Shown here: piece by piece, positions 55,169 to 62,674 of the stretch
Layout of the letters: the number at the start of each line of letters is the position of its first letter
How positions within the stretch are numbered: the stretch's first letter is position 1
Assembly (NCBI GenBank): GCA_945870425.1
Contig: CAMBSD010000018.1
Span: forward strand, 16,053-80,052
DNA length: 64,000 bases
DNA from: Chitinophaga pinensis
Lineage (GTDB): Bacteria; Bacteroidota; Bacteroidia; UKL13-3
Reading direction: 5' to 3'
Notes under the pieces: model-generated
The model's database searches: none
The model's input: only the letters and a program-made list of their open reading frames with translations
Told to the model about the DNA's origin: nothing
Program-made: the position numbers and the translations under genes

Positions 55169-56143
55169 TCAAATCAGTTTTGTTAAATATACTTCACTTT
55201 TTCCTTTATCAAAACTTTGAATAAAATCATCATGGACTTGATTGTGTTGTTTTTTGATAATGATATCGAAGGCTTCATTCATTGAGTTTACGATGAAGCT
55301 ATTTGATAATTGAAGCAATTCTCCTAAACCTGCCTTGTTAAATCCTATTACACTTGTGCCAACCAAAATACTCTCATGTGCTAGGCGGTTCCAACCTTCA
55401 TTTAATTGCGTAAAGGCAAGGGTATATTCACTCTCAGCCATACATTGTAAATAGTTTTCAAAGCTTTCAAAATGCTTGATTGAATAGTAAGTCTCTTGTC
55501 TAGCTTGAGAGGCATCTAAACTGCTGAAGTAACAAGTAAAACCATTATGATGGAGTTTCACTGCCAATTGAAATATGGCAGGGTCGTTTTTAGGATGCCA
55601 TTGTCCTAGGTGAATTTGATTACTCTTTTGCTTTGTTTGAAATGCCCTGTAAAAATGGGTATCAAACAAATTGGGGAAATAGCTGACTTTGTTTTTGTGA
55701 TTGATTTTTTTGCTAAAGAAATCAACCCAATAATTTGCACCCGTGATAATCTGAATATTTTTTAAATGAAAATTTCTAAGTATTCCAAACAAACATTTAT
55801 AATAGCATTTCAATGTAAATGACTTGGCTTCATTTTCGTCATAGTTGTGCCATACAATAAATACCGTTCTATGGGTAAAAAGATTTCTAAGCAAGGAAGG
55901 CAGTGCCAATCTTGAAACAACTATATTTATGTTGGCATGTGCCTTAACATTTGCCCAAAAGAATAAATAAAGATGTTGAAAAAAACTTTTGTAGAATTTT
56001 ACTTTTCGTATTGAGTGAGCTTGTACTTGGTAATTTTCGTTTTGGTAATGTTGGCAAATTTCATCAAACAAAAATTGCTCATAGCGGTATCCGCCCGTTT
56101 TGTGCAAGCCATGAGATAGATATTTGATGTTAATTTTTTTCAC
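55169..56143 (-). CDS. glycosyltransferase family 4-like protein
   Basis: About 324 residues from a GTG start at 56143 (MKKINIKYLSHG); the frame is open further to a TTG at 56179. GLHKTGGYRYEQFLFDEI near the N-terminus is the donor-side glycine-rich segment of GT4-type enzymes. The C-terminal half has the pattern ESEYTLAFTQLNEGWNRLAHESILVGTSVIGFNKAGLGELL (about 240-280), equivalent to the E-x7-E nucleotide-sugar region. It probably transfers a sugar to a lipid or polysaccharide. No other sugar-transfer genes are nearby, and the acceptor is unknown. Confidence 0.72.
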   Translation of the reverse strand: MKKINIKYLSHGLHKTGGYRYEQFLFDEICQHYQNENYQVQAHSIRKVKFYKSFFQHLYLFFWANVKAHANINIVVSRLALPSLLRNLFTHRTVFIVWHNYDENEAKSFTLKCYYKCLFGILRNFHLKNIQIITGANYWVDFFSKKINHKNKVSYFPNLFDTHFYRAFQTKQKSNQIHLGQWHPKNDPAIFQLAVKLHHNGFTCYFSSLDASQARQETYYSIKHFESFENYLQCMAESEYTLAFTQLNEGWNRLAHESILVGTSVIGFNKAGLGELLQLSNSFIVNSMNEAFDIIIKKQHNQVHDDFIQSFDKGKSEVYLTKLI

Positions 56144-56306
56144 TGTAAAAAGGGCTTTGAAATTACTTTTGACAACCAAAGAAGATTGTTAATTGTAATA
56201 AAAACACTAAAAATCAACTGTTTGTAAATAATCTCGTTGTTTTTGAAATTAATTTACACTTTTGCAGCGCTAACAAATTTAGTTTTTAAGAACTTATAAT
56301 TGCAAC

Positions 56307-58712
56307 ATGACAAAGAATTTAGTAATAGTAGAGTCACCAGCGAAGGCGAAAACAATAGAGAAATTTTTGGGAAAAGATTTTACCGTTAGGTCATGCTATG
56401 GACATATCCGCGATTTAGCAAAAGGGGATGATGCCATAGATATTAAGAATAATTTTCAACCGCATTATGAGATAAGCGAAGATAAGAAAGCCGTTGTTAG
56501 CGAACTTAAAAAACTAAGCAAGGAAGCAGAAATGGTTTGGTTAGCATCCGATGAGGACCGCGAGGGGGAAGCCATTAGTTGGCATCTTAGCGAGGCATTG
56601 GGATTGGATGCAAAAAAGACCAAGCGCATTGTTTTTCATGAAATTACCAAACCTGCTATTTTAAGAGCAGTGGATAATCCAAGAAACATAGACAAGCACC
56701 TTGTGGATGCTCAGCAAGCCCGCAGGGTATTGGATAGATTAGTGGGTTTTGAATTGAGCCCTGTGTTGTGGCGCAAAGTAAAACCAAGCCTTTCAGCAGG
56801 TCGAGTGCAGTCGGTAGCGGTGCGTTTAATTGTTGATAGAGAGAGAGAAATCAATTCATTCAATGTGACTTCGGCTTATAAAATAGTTGCAAAGTTTAAT
56901 GTGGGTGGCAAGACTATGGAGGGTGAATTAGGAAAAAGATTTGCCACAGAAGCTGAGGCGCAAGCCTTTTTGGAGAAATGTAAAGGTGCTGATTTTACCA
57001 TCAAAAACTTGGAAGTAAAACCTGCTGAAAAATCTCCTGCACCGCCATTTACCACCTCTACCTTACAACAAGAAGCTAGTAGGAAACTAGGATATGGTGT
57101 AACTACCACTATGAGCATTGCTCAAAAATTATACGAACATGGATTTATCACATATATGCGTACCGACTCGGTAAACTTAAGTGAGTTGGCCATTACTAAC
57201 GCTAAAGAAACCATCACCCAAAACTATGGTGGCAATTACAGCAATCCACGCAGATACACCACTAAAAACGACAGTGCACAAGAAGCACATGAGGCCATTC
57301 GTCCCACCTATTTTGAAAACAATGAAGTAGAAGGTACACCTCAAGAAAAACGCTTGTATGATTTGATATGGAAACGTGCCATTGCCAGTCAAATGAGTAA
57401 AGCACAATTGGAAAGAACCATTGCTACTATAACTATTAGCACCTTGCCTGATGTACTTGTGGCTTCAGGTGAAGTACTAAAGTTTGATGGATTTTTGAAA
57501 GTGTATTTAGAGAGCACTGATGAGGATGGAGATGAAGAAAACAGCAAAATGTTACCACCTTTAAAAGTAGGTGAAAACTTATTGTTGAACGAAATTGAAG
57601 CCACACAAAGATATACCAAAGCCTCTGCAAGATACACGGAAGCAAGTTTGGTAAAGAAGCTTGAGGAACTAGGCATTGGCCGTCCTTCAACGTATGCGCC
57701 AACCATTGGCACTGTGCAAAAACGTGGATATGTAATCAAAGAAGACAGAGATGGAAAAGAAAGAAATTTCACTGTGCTTACTTTGGCTAAAAACGAAATT
57801 AGTAAAGAAGTAAAAACAGAAAAATACGGAACTGAAAAATCAAAACTTTTCCCAAGTGATATTGGCATGGTGGTAACAGATTTTTTATCTAAACACTTTG
57901 AAAATATCATGGACTATAACTTTACAGCTAGTGTAGAGGAGGAGTTTGATAAGATAGCCCGTGGTCAATTGGTATGGAATAAGATGATAGCAAAATTCTA
58001 TTCTCCATTCCATAGTGAAGTAACCAAAACCAACGAAACTGCAGAACGTCAAAATGCAGAAAGACTATTGGGTGTTGACCCTGTTACAGGTAAAAATGTA
58101 AGTGTTAGGGTAGGTCGTTATGGACCATTTGCCCAAATAGGTGAAAATGCTACCGATGAGAATCCTGAAAAACCAAGATATGCAGGCCTTCGCAGTGGTC
58201 AGTTAACTGAAACCATTACCCTTGAAGAAGCACTTGAGTTATTCAAATTGCCACGTATAGTAGGGCAATATGAAGACAAAGATATCAAGGCATCTATTGG
58301 TAAGTTTGGACCGTATTTGATACACGATAGCAAGTTTGTGAGCATACCTAAAACAGATGATGTGTTCTCCATTGATTTAGATAGAGCCATTGTGTTGATA
58401 GATGAGAAGCGAATTGTTGAAGCTAACAAATTGGTGAAAGTATTTCCTGAAGACGAAAACCTAAAAGTATTGAATGGCCGTTGGGGAATCTATTTGGCTT
58501 ATGGAAAAGACAATTATAAATTACCTAAAGGATCTAAAGCTGAAGACATCACTTTTGAATCGGCTATGAAATTGGTGAAAGTGCCAAGTGCATCCAAAGC
58601 TGCCAATAAAACAGCTCCTAAAAAAGTAGCGGCTAAGAAAACGGCTACCAAGAAAACGGCAGCTAAAAAAACAGCTGTAAAGAAGACCGCTGCTAAAAAA
58701 TCTGCTAAATAA
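56307..58712 (+). CDS. topA: DNA topoisomerase I
   Basis: An 801-residue type IA topoisomerase that relaxes negative supercoils. The Toprim domain starts VIVESPAKAKTIEKFLG near residue 6, with SDEDREGEAI near 89; the catalytic tyrosine is Tyr-283 in FITYMRTDSVN. The four-cysteine zinc fingers of E. coli TopA are absent; instead two or three TOPRIM-C-type repeats (VGRYGPFAQIG, IGKFGPYLIHD, GRWGIYLAYG) follow. The last 35 residues are repeats of KKTAAK. A promoter-like TACACTTTTG lies about 40 bp upstream. Followed at 37 bp by a SirB1-like gene. Confidence 0.96.
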   Translation: MTKNLVIVESPAKAKTIEKFLGKDFTVRSCYGHIRDLAKGDDAIDIKNNFQPHYEISEDKKAVVSELKKLSKEAEMVWLASDEDREGEAISWHLSEALGLDAKKTKRIVFHEITKPAILRAVDNPRNIDKHLVDAQQARRVLDRLVGFELSPVLWRKVKPSLSAGRVQSVAVRLIVDREREINSFNVTSAYKIVAKFNVGGKTMEGELGKRFATEAEAQAFLEKCKGADFTIKNLEVKPAEKSPAPPFTTSTLQQEASRKLGYGVTTTMSIAQKLYEHGFITYMRTDSVNLSELAITNAKETITQNYGGNYSNPRRYTTKNDSAQEAHEAIRPTYFENNEVEGTPQEKRLYDLIWKRAIASQMSKAQLERTIATITISTLPDVLVASGEVLKFDGFLKVYLESTDEDGDEENSKMLPPLKVGENLLLNEIEATQRYTKASARYTEASLVKKLEELGIGRPSTYAPTIGTVQKRGYVIKEDRDGKERNFTVLTLAKNEISKEVKTEKYGTEKSKLFPSDIGMVVTDFLSKHFENIMDYNFTASVEEEFDKIARGQLVWNKMIAKFYSPFHSEVTKTNETAERQNAERLLGVDPVTGKNVSVRVGRYGPFAQIGENATDENPEKPRYAGLRSGQLTETITLEEALELFKLPRIVGQYEDKDIKASIGKFGPYLIHDSKFVSIPKTDDVFSIDLDRAIVLIDEKRIVEANKLVKVFPEDENLKVLNGRWGIYLAYGKDNYKLPKGSKAEDITFESAMKLVKVPSASKAANKTAPKKVAAKKTATKKTAAKKTAVKKTAAKKSAK

Positions 58713-58749
58713 TAATTTTATATTGCACCTATAAAAATTCAAATCAGAC

Positions 58750-59709
58750 TTGAATTCGACAGAGCTTATATCACTTATTGCCTTATTGGAAGATGATGAC
58801 CGTGAGATTGTAACCCATGTTGAGGGTAAGCTGCTCGAATTGGGTGCTGAGGTTATACCAGTGCTCGAAAATCAATGGGAGTTTAGCAAAGATGTCACGC
58901 ACCAGCAAAGGATTGAGAATGTTATCCATCGTATTCAATTTCGTAAATTAAAAGAGGAGTTTAAAGTTTGGCTGCATAGCGAAGACCAAGACTTACTTCA
59001 TGGCGTGTATTTGATTGCTAAATATAGATTTCCTATATTAGATAAACAAACATTATCCAATGAGATTGACAAAATCCGCATGGATATTTGGCTTGAGATG
59101 CAATATGATTTCACACCATTTGAAAAGACACGTATCATCAATTATGTGATGTATCAAGTCAATGCCTATAAAGGTAATACCGATAACTACCATGACCCTT
59201 CCAATTCATTTATCAATCAAGTACTAGAATCAAAACGGGGCAATCCCATTATGTTGGCAGTAGTGTATATGTTGGTAGCTCAAAGACTAAACCTTCCTAT
59301 CTTCGGGGTGAATTTACCTCAACATTTTGTGTTGGCCTATAAAGAAGTAGAGGCAGATCCTGACTTTAACAACCGCTTCAATCAAGTGCAAAAAGCCCTT
59401 AATCCTAAAGAAGGAACGGTGTTGTTTTATATCAATGCTTTTAATGGAGGAGCTATATTTTCAAAGCTCAATTTAGAGCAATTCCTTAAACAAATATCCA
59501 TTGAAGCTAAGGTTGAATTCTTTGAACCTTGTAGTAATTTGGATATCGTAAAACGTGTGTTGCGCAACCTCACTGGAGCTTATGAAAAGCTTGCCAAAAC
59601 CCAAAAGCAAAAAGAAATCCAAGAGCTACTATTTCTATTAGGCGAGCCGGATATTAGTCATTTTGATAACATCACGGGTGTGGATGATTATCCAAGCGAA
59701 GAGGAATAG
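58750..59709 (+). CDS. SirB1/transglutaminase-core-like protein
   Basis: A 319-residue protein starting with TTG at 58750; no ATG is available before it. An armadillo-like N-terminal part (HVEGKLLELGAEVIPVLE near 22) leads into the transglutaminase-core-2 segment, SFINQVLESKRGNPIMLAVVYMLVAQRLNLPIFGVNLPQHFVLAY (about 156-200), with GVNLPQHF typical of SirB1-family proteins. It probably has a papain-like fold, but the typical Cys is not evident, so it may be inactive as an enzyme. It lies 37 bp downstream of topA. Confidence 0.8.
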   Translation: MNSTELISLIALLEDDDREIVTHVEGKLLELGAEVIPVLENQWEFSKDVTHQQRIENVIHRIQFRKLKEEFKVWLHSEDQDLLHGVYLIAKYRFPILDKQTLSNEIDKIRMDIWLEMQYDFTPFEKTRIINYVMYQVNAYKGNTDNYHDPSNSFINQVLESKRGNPIMLAVVYMLVAQRLNLPIFGVNLPQHFVLAYKEVEADPDFNNRFNQVQKALNPKEGTVLFYINAFNGGAIFSKLNLEQFLKQISIEAKVEFFEPCSNLDIVKRVLRNLTGAYEKLAKTQKQKEIQELLFLLGEPDISHFDNITGVDDYPSEEE

Positions 59710-59750
59710 ATGCGAATTTCATAGTGATAAATATGCCCGGTAGAAAGCCT

Positions 59751-60092
59751 TTATAGAATTTCCAAAACCTTTTCAGGCGGCCGACCAATCACCGCTTTGT
59801 TTCCATTTACAATGATAGGTCTTTCAATAAGTACAGGGTTGTTTACCATCACTTCAATCCATTCATCATCTCTCAAGTCTTTGCCTTTATATTCAGTTTT
59901 AAATAGCACTTCACTTTTTCTTATCAGTTCGTAAGGTTTTAGTTTCAGCTTTTTTAGAATTGTTTTAAGTTGCTTTGCAGTAGGGGGATTCTGCAGGTAT
60001 TCGATTACTTTAAAATCAATATTTTGTTCGTTTAATATGGCAAGCGAGTCGCGGCTTTTGCTGCATCGGTTGTTGTGGTATATGCTTATCAT
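59751..60092 (-). CDS. arsC: arsenate reductase (glutaredoxin-type, ArsC family)
   Basis: A 113-residue protein of the ArsC/Spx fold. The catalytic Cys is in YHNNRCSKSRDSL (Cys-10). The arginine in PVLIERPIIVNGNKAVIGRPPE (about 84-105) matches the substrate-binding pair of the family. It would reduce arsenate to arsenite with glutathione/glutaredoxin or a similar thiol. No other ars genes are adjacent, so the native substrate is not assured. Confidence 0.85.
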   Translation of the reverse strand: MISIYHNNRCSKSRDSLAILNEQNIDFKVIEYLQNPPTAKQLKTILKKLKLKPYELIRKSEVLFKTEYKGKDLRDDEWIEVMVNNPVLIERPIIVNGNKAVIGRPPEKVLEIL

Positions 60093-60166
60093 TACTTCTA
60101 TTTGTGGTGCAAATATAGGGTATTAAAGCCAATGGTTTTTAGTGGTTTAATGTCTTGAGGAGCTTG

Positions 60167-60197
60167 TTCCCCTCCTCGGAGGGGTTAGGGGTGGGTT
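60167..60197. repeat. CCCCTCC...GGGGTTAGGGGTGGG dispersed element
   Basis: Contains CCCCTCCTCGGAGGGG, a palindrome, followed by TTAGGGGTGGGTT. Related elements in inverse or variant form lie at 38463-38500 and 47322-47368. I remember this as a common Bacteroidota intergenic motif. Confidence 0.6.
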
Positions 60198-60425
60198 GTA
60201 TTTTTTGATTTGTGTCTAAACAACCTTTAACTAATTATTTTTCATTCTACCTTTTGATAACTCCAAAATCCCGATGAATCGGGAAAAAGAGTTTTGATTT
60301 TCAAGTGAAAATTTAGATTTAGTTTATTCTAACTATGCGAAAATCGCTTCGCAATCGGATTGCATTCCATCCAACATTCATGAAATCGTACTAAATTGTT
60401 TTTGGTTTATGGTGGATTTATGCTT

Positions 60426-60491
60426 TTCATACACTCCCATGCACTATCCATGCTTTATCTATGCCTTTGCCATGCTTTATCCATACACCGT
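60426..60491. repeat. 11-bp imperfect tandem repeat upstream of cas1
   Basis: Six 11-bp units at 60426, 60437, 60448, 60459, 60470 and 60481; the best are CCATGCACTAT, CCATGCTTTAT, CTATGCCTTTG and CCATGCTTTAT. The period is close to one DNA turn. It ends 151 bp before the cas1 ATG. Confidence 0.75.
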
Positions 60492-60546
60492 CCCTTTGCT
60501 AAAAAGCTTCTCGGTTTTAATCATTCCTTATCATTTTTATTTATTA

Positions 60547-60563
60547 TTGACAACCTAGGTCAA
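60547..60563. promoter_or_regulatory. TTGAC-N7-GTCAA motif upstream of cas1
   Basis: TTGAC at 60547-60551 and GTCAA at 60559-60563 form an inverted repeat. The surrounding TTATTATTGACAA and AGGTCAATG recur at 62356-62377 with the same spacing. It ends 79 bp before the cas1 ATG. Confidence 0.5.
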
Positions 60564-60642
60564 TGGCTTTTTTTGCTGTGTTTTATTTTAATCTGTATGG
60601 CATGATTTGTGCAAATGGCTCATATTTAAATTCTATGAAAGC

Positions 60643-61563
60643 ATGATAAAGCGAACCATATATGTGGGCAATCCTTTGCATCTTAGTGTAAGAAATGAGC
60701 AATTGGTTTTGAATGTGCCACACGCACAAGGCATGGATAAATTGGTAGGAAACACCATTCCATTGGAAGATATTGGGATTCTAATTTTAGACCATCATCA
60801 AATTACGATGACCCATGCTGTGCTTCAAAAAACAGCGCATTTTAACATTGCTTTTATAGTATGTAACGAAAGCCATCATCCGATTTCGCTACAACTTCCT
60901 TTAGATACCAATACCCTTCAAACAGAAAGGTTCAAATACCAAATTGAGGCGAGCCAACCTTTGAAGAAACAACTTTGGCAACAAACCATAAAAACCAAGA
61001 TACGAAACCAAGCTTATGTTTTACAAAAGTACGGCTTTGAAAATGCGGCCATGCTGCAATGGGCAAATGACGTGAATAGCGGAGATACTTTAAACCTTGA
61101 AGGACGCGCAGCTGCTTTCTATTGGAAAAGCTTAACTCCTTTGTTAGCTCCTAATACACATTTGTTTATACGCGATAGGGAAGGTGCCTACCCTAATAAT
61201 TTATTAAACTATGCCTATGCCATTATCAGGGCCACTGTTGCCCGTGGCCTTGTAGCAAGCGGTCTCTTGCCTACCTTGGGCATTCATCACCGGAATAAAT
61301 ACAATGCCTATTGTTTGGCTGATGATATCATGGAACCCTACAGGGCTTATGCAGATGATGTGGTTTTTGATTTGGTGAAAAACTTCCCCAATGAGCAAGA
61401 CTTAAACAAAGATATCAAAACGAAAATATTGGCTTTACCGGCAGTTGAAATTAACATAGACAAAAATAGAAGCCCATTGATGGTGGGTTTACAAAGGACC
61501 ACCGCAAGCCTCGCTAAATGTTACATGGGAGAAAGTAAACGCATTTTGTACCCAGAGCTTTGA
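60643..61563 (+). CDS. cas1: CRISPR-associated endonuclease Cas1 (type II-C)
   Basis: A 306-residue integrase of the CRISPR adaptation complex. The ATG at 60643 (MIKRTIYVGNPLHLSVRN) is chosen over a TTG at 60607, because the former gives the family's usual N-terminus. Metal ligands are the Glu in LNLEGRAAAFYWK near residue 150, the His in LGIHHRNKYN near 208 and the acidic residues in ADDIMEPYRAYADDV near 222-237. The domain pattern is that of type II Cas1. It stands before cas2, not after cas9, with 265 bp between cas1 and cas2. Confidence 0.95.
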   Translation: MIKRTIYVGNPLHLSVRNEQLVLNVPHAQGMDKLVGNTIPLEDIGILILDHHQITMTHAVLQKTAHFNIAFIVCNESHHPISLQLPLDTNTLQTERFKYQIEASQPLKKQLWQQTIKTKIRNQAYVLQKYGFENAAMLQWANDVNSGDTLNLEGRAAAFYWKSLTPLLAPNTHLFIRDREGAYPNNLLNYAYAIIRATVARGLVASGLLPTLGIHHRNKYNAYCLADDIMEPYRAYADDVVFDLVKNFPNEQDLNKDIKTKILALPAVEINIDKNRSPLMVGLQRTTASLAKCYMGESKRILYPEL

Positions 61564-62161
<598 letters not shown>

Positions 62162-62493
62162 AAAAAAAATAGAAAATAAGAATAATTAAATTTTTTGGAA
62201 AGGAGCATTGAAAAGTATCCACCGAAGTAGGGCAAATGAACGATTTAAAAAGAATCATTACTTTTTCAGTTGCGATTAAGTTATATAGGCTCTTTTTATC
62301 TTGCCTTCCAAGTATTGCTTCGCTTAAGACTTGAAAGAGCATGGCATTTTAATTATTATTGACAAATAAGGTCAATGTTTTGTTTAATAGAAATTTTGAT
62401 GATAGAATCGTAGACTATAATGTACTATAAGGCATAATTTTAAGTGATTTACATTGAATTTTTTGATGAAATGTTCATTGGCAGTTGCTTAAG
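62162..62493. other. cas2-tracrRNA spacer
   Basis: No gene is seen. The second TTGAC-N7-GTCAA motif lies at 62359-62375. A broken inverted repeat GCTCTTT (62290-62296) with AAAGAGC (62335-62341), enclosing CAAGT/ACTTG, lies just upstream of it. The last part, about 62445-62493, has weak similarity to the cas2 3' half (see findings). Confidence 0.5.
62359..62375. promoter_or_regulatory. TTGAC-N7-GTCAA motif upstream of the tracrRNA/cas9 region
   Basis: TTGAC at 62359-62363 and GTCAA at 62371-62375, with flanks TTATTATTGACAA and AGGTCAATG shared with 60547-60563. It is 299 bp from the cas9 ATG and lies beyond the end of the tracrRNA. Confidence 0.45.
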
Positions 62494-62550
62494 GGGGAAA
62501 ATGAATAAGAAGCAAAAATACCTGTGCGGCAATTGGAAGATTTAAAAAAA
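62494..62550 (+). pseudogene. degenerate copy of the cas2 3' end
   Basis: GGAAAATGAATAAGAAGC and ACCTGTGCGGCAATTGGAAG align with cas2 GGAAAAAAGGAACAAGAAG and ACCTTTGCAGCAGTTGGAG, roughly 70% over about 55 bp by eye. One frame reads EAKIPVRQLEDL, resembling the Cas2 end [12 protein letters not shown]. No complete Cas2 can be read. It overlaps the predicted tracrRNA terminator, so it could also be chance. Confidence 0.45.
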
Positions 62551-62640
62551 GAAAAAGGCGAGTTGCCCCGCCTTAAATGTTTTCACAACGGAATAATCCT
62601 TATTGTGATTTGCTTCAAAATGTGTAGTGCAATAATAGAA
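62541..62640 (-). ncRNA. tracrRNA of the type II-C CRISPR system
   Basis: On the minus strand the region reads an anti-repeat (GCACTACACATTTTGAAGC then AAATCACAATAAGG), a nexus-type hairpin (AAGGATTATTCCGTTGTG, with CACAA/TTGTG and GGA/TCC pairing), a linker GAAAACATTT and a terminator hairpin (AAGGCG-GGGCAACT-CGCCTT) followed by TTTTC and seven T. The plus strand ATTGTGATTTGCTTCAAAAT resembles the 5' end of Bacteroidota type II-C repeats as I remember them, so an anti-repeat on the minus strand is expected. The transcript would run away from cas9, starting near 62630-62640; TATTATTG at 62630-62637 is a one-mismatch -7 element. The array that supplies the repeat is not in the window. Confidence 0.8.
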
Positions 62641-62674
62641 GTAATTTACGTAATTGCAAATAAATAATTAACCT

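Larger units (their letters stand above)
60093..60642. other. 550-bp region upstream of cas1 with tandem and dispersed repeats
   Basis: Contains the CCCCTCC/GGGGTTAGGGG element at 60167-60197, an AATCCCGATGAATCGGGA hairpin near 60268, the 11-bp tandem repeat at 60426-60491 and the TTGAC-N7-GTCAA motif at 60547-60563. No gene is seen. The cas1 promoter must lie in 60500-60640, but no exact TAnnTTTG was found. Confidence 0.55.

Noticed and set aside
57389..57910. 173-codon open frame on the minus strand within topA
   Set aside because: Antisense to conserved topoisomerase sequence, with no recognisable motif.
60607..60642. Upstream TTG start extending cas1 by 12 residues
   Set aside because: MIKRTIYVGNPL from the ATG at 60643 matches the usual Cas1 start; the extension is not conserved-looking.
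62290..62341. Interrupted inverted repeat GCTCTTT...AAAGAGC
   Set aside because: The left arm is broken by 13 bases and there is no T tract; too weak to call a terminator or a second RNA.
62162..62674. Possible CRISPR array between cas2 and cas9
   Set aside because: No direct repeats with regular spacing were found; only a single anti-repeat-like segment exists, fitting a tracrRNA.
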